Source: Adineta vaga
Lineage: Eukaryota > Rotifera
NCBI GenBank assembly: GCA_021613535.1
Contig: CP075493.1
Span: forward strand, 3,100,001 to 3,164,000
Length of the DNA stretch: 64,000 nucleotides
Reading direction: 5' to 3'
The stretch's first letter is position 1. Every line of letters begins with the position of its first letter. Below are positions 35,201-51,758 of the stretch, in pieces. A model generated the notes under the pieces. It made no database searches, was not told the origin of the DNA, and saw nothing but the letters and a program-made list of their open reading frames with translations. Both the position numbers and the translations under genes were made by a program.

Positions 35201-36049
35201 GTTTTTCGAACTCTTGATTCCTTCCTTTTTTTTTCTTCTCTTTTATCACTCTCTTGAATTTCCTTTTCTTCTCTATATCTCTACTTATGTATGTGTATGT
35301 TCGACGGATAAAAAAAAACGAAAAAAATAATAATTGTCCTGTTTATAACTAGTAGAGTCCTCCTTCTTCCATAGGAGACAGACGACGACGATCAGTTTAG
35401 AGAAATAGAAGAAGGAAAAAGAAGAAAAAAAATGAAAAGAAAGAGAGAAGTAAACGAAGAGAAAAAAACTTGACAAAACTTTATCCAAATAAAAGAACGA
35501 AGAGTGGTATAAAAGGAACTATATTCTTCCTACGTATCGGTCAAATAATTCAAGACAGAAATGAAAGAAAAAACCGAAAATGAAAAGGAAGAAGAGATAT
35601 CTTATTGCTATTCTACTTGTCACACTTTATTCTTCACACATAGACGCTGTAAATCGAACAGATCTATGTGGGTGAATGTTCTTTATCACTAAACTAAAAG
35701 CAAAACAGCAAGCAATAGCAGCAAACACTAATCGAACAATCAATATATATGTAAAAAAAATTCGTGGCGGAGCGTGTAAGAAAAGAGAGACGACAATTTA
35801 CATTTCACTTACCGATAAAAATACTACAAGATTTAAGAATACAAAAAAGTATTCAAACATGAAATATTTTCACGAAATTCGTACCTGAAGATTTCCAGTG
35901 TTCTTTATGATTATTCGTTGTACGTGTAGGCATCGTATTACTATGAAAAGAATTCGAGAAAAAAATAAAAACAAAACCTAGAGGAAAAAAGTTTGAGTGT
36001 ACCTATTGATTTCTTGCTGTTGAAGCCCTCGACGAAGATGACTGAGCAT
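32295..36049 (-). CDS. EPS8: EPS8-like actin-regulating adaptor
   Basis: Thirteen exons (36003-36049, 35885-35940, 34981-35097, 34742-34891, 34566-34693, 34255-34508, 33864-33976, 33597-33821, 33213-33540, 32934-33153, 32687-32877, 32432-32615, 32295-32375) encode 697 residues. A PTB domain occupies the N-terminal third (VNKYIRKMTYF, FINKPCSLYVTDRSLVIFD, PVVVFKCSNNEARILVDSIR). The helical EPS8 core (LNKCFDDIELFVRYLEAV, FIDILQKFKHSFNLLGELKH, APELVHYLLSPLQFIIYTLR) follows. A C-terminal SH3 domain (AVKIDRKGHNAKELTVHRGE, WWRARNFLGEVGHVPNNIV) comes after a Thr/Pro linker. EPS8 caps and bundles actin and links receptors to Rac. The C-terminal SAM-like effector region of vertebrate EPS8 is missing. 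The first intron-rich 5' part has a 787-base intron, and M at 35064-35066 could be an alternative start. Confidence 0.88.
34078..34107 (-). other. Possible 30-base cassette exon of EPS8 (stop-containing)
   Basis: Inside the 277-base intron 33977-34254 lies a 30-base segment flanked by CGTACAG and GTAAGT. It would splice in length-neutrally, but in the phase set by exon 34255-34508 it brings a TGA after three codons. It could be a poison exon or chance splice motifs. Confidence 0.3.
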
Positions 36050-37466
36050 AATGATCTAGAAATAAATTTTAAAAAAATCGTTGTTTTTTTCTCTTCATAT
36101 TTGTATCAAAAGATAAGTGTTATGTGAACATATATTCACTCCTATGTACAACAAAAACACTCTATTAAATGAACAAGAAATCGACAGAAGTCATGTCGCC
36201 TACAACAAGAACAAAAGAAAGTTAATCTCCGTTTAAACAAGACACTAGTGTTATTTCAAGTCAATAAAATTAACCTTAAACATGAAACAGATGATCTTTT
36301 GATCTCATATGCAATAGCTTGTCTACACTAGCCTTGACTTTCAAATACAATTGATTGAGTTATTTTTTTTCTTCTACAATATACATTTTTATTAAGGAAT
36401 GTACAGATATTTCGAATCGAGAACACTTGATCAGATGATCAATTGAGTGAAAATGCGCAACTTCAAAAAAGACGGAACAGATGCAAACGAAATGCAGACG
36501 AAAACAACGCATGAATGAAAAAAGAAAGGAAACCATGAATATATTACTAAGAACACACGCTTTCCGCGTGCATGCATATTTATAAGCAAGAAAAACAACC
36601 ATTGTTTGTACTTTAAAATGAAAATATTCTTTTTTTTTCCAGGGTACTTATTAAAGGAAAAAACTCAATCGAAAACGATAATTCTTATCATGATCCATCA
36701 GGTGAATCATCACGAAATAGTGTATATAAATATGCATATGTATATTCGAATTCAAACGGTTTAATATTTTTGTTTGCTGTAAGAAGAGAAGAATTACACG
36801 AAAAGATTAAATATCTTTATGTTTTTTTATTTCAAGATATCCGAAATAACCAAAGAAAAATGATATTCGATATCGATTGGGATTAATCGACAACGATTAC
36901 CATTATGATGAAATGCTGTCTCAAATCAGAAGAAGACGGAACTTTATCTTAGATATTTTCTTCGAATGAACTACAATTCTAACTTGTTTACGTGCATACT
37001 GACCTGAAACTTGTTAACTAAAGAATAATAAACAGAGATAAATATTCTCGAAATGAAAGGAATAATGAATTTTCTTATACAGACGATTCGATTCGATCGT
37101 TGTGACTACGAAAAATTCTCATCAATAGTCCGTGCTGTATCCGAGAAGTGCACAGATCAGATGTGTACAATCTGACGTAGGATTTGAGTAAAATGAAAAA
37201 AGATTTACATTTCAATAATTTTAAATTTTGATATTTTTTAAAAAAAATTCGTTTTGTCATTTTACTCTATTGAACATTTTTTCATCAAAAGTCTTTAATA
37301 TATTCCTATTGGCTGTTTTATCGAACCAATAAGATTTCGAAAAATTATCATCATCATCACCAAACCACCATGGAGTTCTACTTCTACTTGTTTAGTCATT
37401 TGTTTTCTATTATTTGCAAACAAAAACAAGTTCGTCTTCTATAGATTAAGTTTTGATTCAATAATC
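36050..37466. other. Divergent intergenic region (EPS8 / V-ATPase C)
   Basis: About 1.4 kb of AT-rich DNA between divergent genes. No exon, RNA gene or repeat was recognised. TTCTATAG at 37438-37444 ahead of the V-ATPase start resembles a splice acceptor in the leader. Confidence 0.4.
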
Positions 37467-39149
37467 ATGACAAGCGAATATTGGGTTATATCTGTCCCAG
37501 GCAAAGCATCAGCACGACAAAACTATGATGAAGTTTGTCGAGCAACTGGACGCGATCAATTGTCACAAAATTTTATGTTTAACATTCCTGATTTAAAGGT
37601 TCATTCACTAACTGTAATCAAACATATTGCTTGAAAATTGTTCATTTTTTTAGGTCGGTACTTTGGATTCACTTGTAGCACTTTCCGATGATCTTGCTCG
37701 AATTGATGGTTTTATCGAAGGGTAAAGAATTACAATGTTGTCTTCATATTCACTTTCCAATAATATGTCTTTAGAGTTACTAAAAAATTGACTCAATTCT
37801 TTTTTCATGACGTCCTCGAGGATGATCGTAATCGGCTTGCTGAAAATCTTGTTGTTGGTCAAAATGGTGGTATGTTTTCTTTAATGTTTATTCTTTTATA
37901 TCTTAATTGAAAATTTTACTTAGTTAATCCAATACTTTATGTAACCGATTTTCAATGGGATCATGCCAAGTATCCAATAAAATTACCATTAAGAAGTCTT
38001 TCGGAAATTATTTCAAAAGTATGTTATCGTTGTCATATAATTAACTACATCATTTCTATCTTAACTAAATTTTGATTCTCATGTTTTAATATCAATCGTA
38101 TCATATTATTTGCAAGTCATTTCTATACTTTATTATCTTTTTGCAGGCAGCAACACATATAGAAAGCGAACTTAAACTACGAAGTCAATCTTATAACAAT
38201 GTTAAACAAACATTGGATTCATTAGAAAAGAAACAATCGTATGTATTTTAGTTAAGCATTGTAGTTGGAAAAAACCTTTGAATTGTTTCTAGGGGTAGTT
38301 TATTGACACGTAGTTTGAATGATGTTTTAAAAAAAGAAAATTTCGTGTTGGGCAGCGAATATTTGAAAACATTACTCGTTTGTGTACCGAAAACTTTAGT
38401 GAATGATTGGCATGCAAAATATGAATCATTGTGCACAATGATTGTTCCACGTACAACAGAATTAATCACACAAGATCAAGATTATGCATTATTTTCTGTT
38501 ACTTTATTTCAAAAAACAGAAGATACATTTCGACATAAATGTCGAGAAAATAAGTAAATAAACTCGAAATATATCGAATCAATGTATAATTTATGATGAA
38601 TATTTTTAGATTTACAGTACGAGATTTTACATATGATGAAAAAGCAGTTGCAAATGAACGAGAAAAAATGCATGAACTTGAAACTGAACGACAAAAACTT
38701 TATGCAAATCTTGTTCGTTGGCTTAAAATTAATTTTGGTGAAATTTTTTCAGCATCAATTCATATTAAAGCTTTACGAGTTTTCGTCGAATCAGTTCTTC
38801 GGTATTTTCATCATTGATTTAAGGAAATACATATATTCTATTTGATCTGTAATAGATATGGTTTACCAGTTAATTTTACTGCTATGATTATTCATCCATT
38901 GAAAAAATCAACAAAACGCTTACGTGAGGAACTTGATAAACTTTTTGGTTATCTTGATCAATCAGGTCAATCAAAACAAGATGAGGTATGAGAATTTGCC
39001 TTTTTAATATCTTACATGATTGGTTTTTTTCTTCTTCTTTTTCTAAATAGCAAATTGACATTCCTGGTGTATTTTCTTCTCAACAGGAATATTATCCATA
39101 TGTTTATTTTAAACTAGATTTTGATTATATTGAAATGAATACGAAATGA
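37467..39149 (+). CDS. ATP6V1C: V-type H+-ATPase subunit C
   Basis: Subunit C clamps the peripheral stators to the V1 sector and controls V1-V0 assembly. Nine exons (37467-37598, 37654-37721, 37775-37869, 37924-38018, 38147-38238, 38293-38553, 38610-38801, 38856-38985, 39051-39149) encode 387 residues, matching animal ATP6V1C. Recognisable stretches are YWVISVPGKASARQNYDEV, IPDLKVGTLDSLVALSDDLA, ARIDGFIEGVTKKL, LEKKQSGSLLTRSLNDVLKK, VRWLKINFGEIFSASIHIKA and RYGLPVNFTAMIIHPLKKST. The C-terminus EYYPYVYFKLDFDYIEM is also conserved. All introns are short except the fourth (128 bases). No defect was seen. Confidence 0.96.
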
Positions 39150-40298
39150 ATGAAGATTTCCAACCTATTTATCTTTCCATATCTATTTTTCGTGCAATTC
39201 GTTTATTTTTAAATGTATATGTGATCATTATCTTTTTTTCTTTCTCCTACCTATTTATTTCGAATATAGATCAAAGAGAATCATTTATATTACTTTCCTA
39301 ACAACTATATAAGATATCTTTTTAATTAGTTTTTCGTTCATAGATGTTACCTCGAAGAATAATGTGCAATGTATTTTCTCTTTTCCTTCAAAAATAATAA
39401 AAATTTTATGCATTTATGTGTCTGAATGATTGAAAACAAAACGGGAGTTTGAATAGATCATTAATGAACAATTCGAAAGTGAAAAGAAGTCTAAAACGAA
39501 TTGATTAAATTTAGCAATGTTGATTATTTCTTGTGTTTATCATTTCAAATACACATCTGAACATAATTCGTATTCCTGTTATAATATCAGATTCTCTATC
39601 ACTGTTCGTTTTTGGTTGATTTAATCAATTATAGTGTCGTCTATGTTTGTCTATCAGTGAGAACTTTACAACAACTTGAATTTCGATTATTTATGTAAAT
39701 ATACTTTAAAATGCGTTATTATATTTTATTGAAATTTTTACATACGTCAACAGACGAACACCTTCGGTACTTTAAATACAATGATTCAAGTCTGATACAC
39801 GTCATATTGTATAATCTGTGGTGTTTAAAAAATCGGACATAATCATTGCTAAAATTTGTTGTACTTTCTGTCAAAAATCAACATGTGAATTTTTACAAGA
39901 TAGGATCAGATTTTTGTTGGAAGTCGCGTGTTTGATATCACACAATATCGAAATGTTTGACATCACTATAACTTTTTCATGACAAAAATACCACTCAATG
40001 AAGACAAACTTCGATATATAACCATTTACTTAAGCTTTTATTCCGGCAACTAAATAAATATACACTTAGTAAAAGGTATAAAATAACAAATACCTTTTCA
40101 TTATCTTAAATCAATAGAAATTATGTTGGATAAAATGGTGAATTCAAGATGGAAATTAATAAAAAAAAACAACAACAAAAGGATAAGTAGCATAAGGAAG
40201 TTGACTGCTATAGGCAAACGAACATTCATTTCTAGAACAACAGAAAATCTTTGTTCAATATTGATTTCTATGGTAATTTAATTGAATATAGACGAATT
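39150..40298. other. Convergent 3' flanks (V-ATPase C / PKC)
   Basis: AT-rich spacer with AATAAA near 39398 shortly after the V-ATPase stop. Nothing else was recognised. Confidence 0.4.
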
Positions 40299-45932
<5,634 letters not shown>

Positions 45933-45986
45933 GATTTTGTCTATTTCGTGTGAATCGTAACTAGTTGTCCATCAAACTATATTTCT

Positions 45987-46008
45987 ACTCTCTCTCTCTC
46001 TCTCTCTT
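45987..46008. repeat. CT microsatellite upstream of PKC
   Basis: A run of about eleven CT units lies 55 bases upstream of the PKC start codon, in the presumed 5' UTR or promoter. Confidence 0.85.
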
Positions 46009-47123
46009 TCTATTTTTTCAATGTCGTGCGTTTCAGTTATGACATTAATAAATAATACGACAAGTTGTCGAAGCTCACATATAGAACATGTATATATCTA
46101 TCTCTCTCGCTCTCTCTTTATGTATATTGAAGACAAATAGAAGAAATACACTACTATATTCTAGTATTCGATGAAAATATCTCGACAAATAAAGTCAATG
46201 AGAATTAGATGCATCAGTCGGCGATCATCGTTCGATGTTTTATCTTCTCCAAAGAAGAAGAAAAAAAATTGAACGCAAGAAAAAACTTCGACGAGAGAAG
46301 AAGAGAAGAAGAAAAAAAATAACCGACGTCAATTGTCTTTATTCAATATAGATGGTACGATACCGTCATCACTGTATCAATGTGCATAGACAAAAAGTTT
46401 TTCATTTTGTTTGATTACTAACTGATTAGTGTGTAACACGCAAAACGAAGTTATTTTCGATAGATAATTTGTGTCATAGACAGAAATAAAAAAAGGAAAT
46501 AATCAATTTTATTCAGACAAAAACAAAAAGATTAAAATTAATAATGCAAAACAAGAAAAGCGTGTACATCTCAAGAGATTTTGATTTGATAGTTTTTCTT
46601 TTCAAAGATTATTTGTTATAAGTAGAAACAATGAATTTTTTGTGAAGAACTTTTCCTAATCGAGATTTCAACTCGAAATTGATACATTTATCTAAGTAAG
46701 AATAAGATTATTTTCTTAAACGAATTGATGATGTTCGAGAACTCATGTATAATATAATCATACGCTTGTACAATCTTTATTTTATGATATTACACTCAAT
46801 TTGATTGTTTCTTCGTATGTCATCAGTAACAAACATCTGTCCCATGGTTAATTTGATTATGTAAAATCAATATATTTATCATGGTTAAATTTATTCAAAT
46901 ATTACTCTAAATTTTAACGACTAGATTCTATTCGCTCGCTAAGTTTCATCCTATCCATTCAAAGAATTTCACACTTGATTTTTTATGATTTGATATTGAA
47001 ATCTGTTATATAACTTTTGACTAGATTAGATTTTCTTCCATATGTGTATGTCAATGTTGAATTAGAGTGATCAATTCCCTTGTTACTATTGTAATCATAG
47101 TAGATCAGAAAAGAATGCGAGAA

Positions 47124-47290
47124 TGTGTGTGTGTGTGAGAGAGAGAGGGAAAACAATCAAAACACTCTAACATACATTCTACACACATACGTCGATTTGT
47201 TCTGTTCTTCGAGCATTCATCTGATCCGGTTCCAACGGAACTAACTTTCTCTTTCTCTGGTGAGAACGATGGGAGAGAGAGAGAGAGAGA
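47124..47290. repeat. TG/GA microsatellite pair
   Basis: A TG tract running into a GA tract (47124-47148) and a second GA tract (47273-47290) flank non-coding sequence. Confidence 0.8.
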
Positions 47291-49491
47291 AAAAAAGCAA
47301 AGCCACTTATTAGCACTTCTTGTGTTGTTTCTATAACAGTTCTTATCTTTTTCAATATGTCGAGAGCTCTTAACCAATCTCTTTTTATCTCTTGGAAAGT
47401 TCGAAATGCATGCCAACAACAGCAGCAGCAGCAGCATCAAGACCATTCATATACATTTAGTGTATTCTATATAGGCATATAATGGTATTTTAATGAGAAA
47501 AGAAATACTCTTACACATATACAAATCTGATAAAGCAAAACGCATCTGTACAATAGTTTCATCTTAATTATAATCTCTTATCCATAGAACTACATAACTG
47601 AAATCATCGACATCTGTTTAGTTTTTAGATTTCCATATAGAACTTACATGAAAAATAATCGTTTAATAATTGCAAATAAACATAATTAAATATGAATAAA
47701 TTAAATTTTAATAATAATCTAAAAGTATTAGGAAATTCATTAAAAAGAATGAAACATTTGTCGATAAAATAATTTCATCTCCTATTAGCTAAATGCATTA
47801 GACAAAGAAAACTTCTATTCTAGTCTGGTCTATTCTTATAAAAATCTAACTTAACTAATCATCGTTTTAAGAAATATCTTATCAATCAATTTATATGAAA
47901 AAAGAAAAATGCATGTCAGATTTCTTTATTAAAACATGTGAATCTGCTAAAAAGAAGTCATGGCATTGAGAAAAAAAAAAGAATCATCAATCATGTATTC
48001 TTTCATTTTCAAGAACTTCACCATCTTTGATCATTCAAGTACTTTCTTACAAAATAATCATATCTTACTAAAATCTTTTACGATGATAAACTTTAACTGT
48101 AACCTATAGTTCCAATGCTAAGACGTAAGAAAGTCTGACACTTTTACATGTCTTTATTCTATGTTTGTCGATAGTGTTTTGCCTTTCTTTCTCTCTCTCT
48201 CTCCCTCTGCTTTTCTTCTGCTAAATATACTGCTTACGTCAATATAGACAACACAAAAAAAAAGAAGAAAAATCGGTAAAGTAAAAAATAAGGTCGATGA
48301 GAAGAAGCAGAATGGTTACTCTTGTTATACAGTGTCATATGTTTCTCTATCACGTGTATACTCTTTTCAAGGCAATATCTTATTCATTATCTTTGATAAA
48401 ATCAAAAACAAAAGTAAATGTTTCTATCTACAAGATTTAGACAATGACCGGATGTTAAGTCTGACAGTCATTAATTGCGTCAAGAAAGAATTATTAATAG
48501 AATCATATTTGTTATTTAATCTATTATTTCGATAAGAAATCAAAAAATGATCGATGAAATTCAACTCGAAAGTGATTTGTTTTGTTTCATTTTGATATAT
48601 GAACCGGTTATTGTAAGAGAAATCTTTATCAAAACGTTGATTAACTTTTTCGTTTACTTCAATCATATCAATCTATGGATTCATACTCGAGAATGGATGT
48701 CGAAGTACGTAGATTCTATTTACAATAAAGAATATATATCTCTGATCGTGCATATGTTAATAAAAATATGACAGAAGTGATTGCATAGTTTTATACATAC
48801 TTAATAATTAATCGCAATGAAATAATTGTTATACAATAACCTTGAATTCACAATAATAGAATATTAATTGTGAGAAATCCTTCGATGTGTCGTTATTGAT
48901 GTAGAGTATAAGAAAAAGAGAAGAAATTGAGAAATGCAATGCCTTTCTTTTCCACTTGAAGAAAAATAACAATATGTTCAAGTAGGAAGTCCAGTACTTC
49001 TGCTTTGATTTAATTATTTAGAAAAAAGAATTCAGTAGAGCATGCCAATCATGAGTTCTTTTTCTTTCAAAGTAATCCATAGATGAAAAAAAAATGTCTT
49101 TGACGTACATCAACAAGTTTTCTTTCGTAGATAAAAAAAAAAAGAATTCTAGTTTTATTAAATTTTACTACATATTAATGATGGATTAATACGTGTTTTC
49201 TATGAAATGTCTTTGTGCACCTGTAAAAATAGTGACAAAGAAAACCTATTGATATATACATATAAGTCATGTACACCACTTATGTTTTGTCATGAATTGG
49301 TTATTTATTAACATTTCAAGTATAGTCTTTTCTTCTTAGAATATCTGTGTAGGAGTGATATATGGATTTGATCGTGTCAAATTGAATATAGTCAGATTGA
49401 ATGTTATTGAAAAGAACTTATGAGAATTAAATAATGTAATTACATACATTAGAAGTCTGTAGGAACTAAAAAGTCAAAGTAATTTCTATTG

Positions 49492-50803
49492 TTATTTCTT
49501 CTTCTTCTTCTTTCGTTTTTGTTTAAAATATCGAATAGTTGTTCCTCTCCACCAAGCTTGAATTCGTTTAATAGCTTCTTCTTTTTGTTTTTGTTGTTCT
49601 AATAAAACTTTTTCATGAATCTTCATTTGATTGTATTCATCAACGATTATTTTCATTCGTTGATATTCATCATACATATCTTGTCGTTGTCGTTTTAATT
49701 GATTAAATTCATGTCGAAATTGTATCAATTCTCTTTCGAAACGATATGTTTCGTTTTGATAATGTTCATACCATTTTTTACTCTGAAATTTCATTTCATT
49801 GCTTTGTTTTATAAAAATTTTGATTGTTTCTTGATGAACAAATTCTGTTTGTTTCAAAATTGTTTCATAAGAATGAATTGTTTTCAACGAATTTTCTTCC
49901 ATGTGTGATAACATCGTGTCCATTGTTGAATATGATTCGTTTTCCAATCATTTGCATAACGTTGAGCTATTTTAGAACGATATTTTTCTTCCATAAAATG
50001 ACTTGTTAGTTGAAATTTAATTTGTTGAGATTGATCAGTTTGAAAATGTTTTCTAATAGAAGTTAATTCGTTAATTTTAGTTTGAGATATATTCAAACGA
50101 TTGTTTAGTTCATTTAATTGAATAGATGGTAAATGATTATGTATATGAAGAATAGAAGTTTCCAGATCAGTTTGAGATTCAAAAAGTAAAGCATGAAATA
50201 GTAGAATAAGAATATGAAAGAAATATTGAATTTTCTTATCATTGAAAATTATTGGCGAAGATGATAATCGGAAATCATCGGAATCGATATTTTCGAATTG
50301 AAATTTACTATTATTATTATTATTATTATTCTGATTGAAAGAAGTTATTGACAATGCATTATGAATGATATTGAGTTGATCAAAAGCATCTTCGAAAACC
50401 ATGGCTAATTCATATGCATGGATCTTCATTCGATTTGATGATGGAATGGAAGAGGGTTGATCTACAAAAGGTTGAAATAGATGAATTTATTCATCATGCA
50501 AGTGTCACGCGAAGATATTTTCTTTGTCGGATATTGATTGATTGATTGATCGAAATAAAGTATCTATAGAACTAACGAATACTTAGATCATGTATTCAAT
50601 CTCATACCATTTATTTCGGTCTGTGAATGAGTCATCCATTGACTATTCATTTGTGGTGTCATTTCCAAATCAAATATATGTTTATCAAATTTATTTAAGA
50701 TTGTATTCATCACTCTAATATATATATATATTAAATTATTCAATTAGAACATCTTCAGTTAACGTGTAGTTCAGACTTACGGAATATAATCGACTGATAC
50801 CAT
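49492..50803 (-). CDS. IQCG: IQ-motif dynein regulatory complex protein, DRC9/IQCG-like
   Basis: Three exons (50781-50803, 50608-50714, 49492-50461) encode a coiled-coil protein that ends in an IQ motif (EAIKRIQAWWRGTTIRYF) and a lysine tail (KQKRKKKKKK), as in DRC9/IQCG. That protein is part of the nexin-dynein regulatory complex of cilia. The middle is helical (LNELNNRLNISQTKINEL, MYDEYQRMKIIVDEYNQM). The reading frame changes near 49930: the upstream frame runs to a stop at 49884, while the IQ part is in the next frame. Either a single-base indel, or a 65-base intron with a poor acceptor (GTTATG to GGAAG, 49891-49955), would reconcile them; the second gives 344 residues. The start is chosen at the first ATG of a 23-base exon. 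Confidence 0.7.
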
Positions 50804-51758
50804 TGTAAACTATATATTTCAGAAAAATATGATAAATTCAGGCGCCTTCTTGCATAGTCATATTTCAACTCAATTAGCCTACGTGAAATATAACATCTTT
50901 CCTTTTTTTCATCGATTTATTCAAAAGTAATGATCACACCGACGTCTATCCATTTGTTGTCTGTATCTTTTTGTCTCTCTCTCTCTTAAAGATTTTCTTT
51001 CGTGTAAATAACATTCAGAAAAAGAAAGCACATAATTGAGTGTAATAAATGAAGAGAAAAATCTTATGTGTGTATCTATGACAATGAACAGAGAAAAAAT
51101 AATGGATCGTACAAGAACATAAGGGTTTTTAAAAAGACCAAAAATGAAGAGTGTACATATATATATATTTATGTGTGAACAAGAAATTGTACAAGAATAG
51201 TAAAATATGTGCAGGCATATGTAATAGATATATTTGTAAACCAAACGAGAACTTGTTGTTGATCTCATCATCACAGAAGAAGAAGAAAAAAGAATGTCCT
51301 CACATAAGTATTTGATGAATTCGTATATACATAGAGACGAAGGAATGGGAGTAAACAACAATTAGAAGATCAAGAAAAAGTAAAGAAGGATGAACTCAAG
51401 ATGAGAACAAAAAAATAAATAAATAATATACATCAACATCACCACGTTAAACGTGATGGAAGTTGAAACTATCTATCAAAGTAATTCAAAATCGAACTCA
51501 TGGAGACGAGAAATGACCGTAGAAATAGTTCTAATCTAGAAAACATTGTTTTCTTTTTCCACAAAAGGACAATATATATATATATATATATGTGTGTATG
51601 TGTGTGTTTGTGTGTATAGATAGATTGATATATAGATATAAAGGCATCAAGAGAGAGAGAGAGAGACACGATTGACAGCAAAGAAAAAGAAACGTCACGC
51701 GGGCAAAGAAAAATGGAGTAGTAGAAAATAAACAAGCACATATACGAATATCGTCAGT
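50804..51758. other. Spacer between DRC9 and MTMR with microsatellites
   Basis: This AT-rich non-coding DNA contains the DRC9 promoter side and the MTMR 3' flank. It includes TA/TG and GA microsatellites near 51572-51666. No gene was recognised. Confidence 0.4.
51572..51666. repeat. Compound TA/TG and GA microsatellites
   Basis: A TA run at 51572-51590 passes into TG-rich repeats to about 51616, and a GA run follows at 51651-51666. Confidence 0.85.

Larger units (their letters stand above)
45933..49491. other. Gene-poor 3.5 kb between PKC and DRC9
   Basis: No coding exon is supported here. It contains microsatellites: CT at 45987-46008, CT near 46099-46117, TG/GA at 47124-47148, GA at 47273-47290, and a CAG run at about 47420-47434. 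The PKC promoter and any 5' UTR exons should lie at the left end. Reading frames at 47105-47446 and 48332-48771 have no coding character. Confidence 0.4.

Noticed and set aside
47105-47446. Minus-strand 113-codon frame with a leucine-rich start
   Set aside because: It is built from CAG/CT/GT microsatellites, with no domain and no splice context.
48332-48771. Overlapping frames in the PKC-DRC9 interval
   Set aside because: Composition is AT-rich and non-coding, and frames on both strands overlap fully; no family match was recognised.
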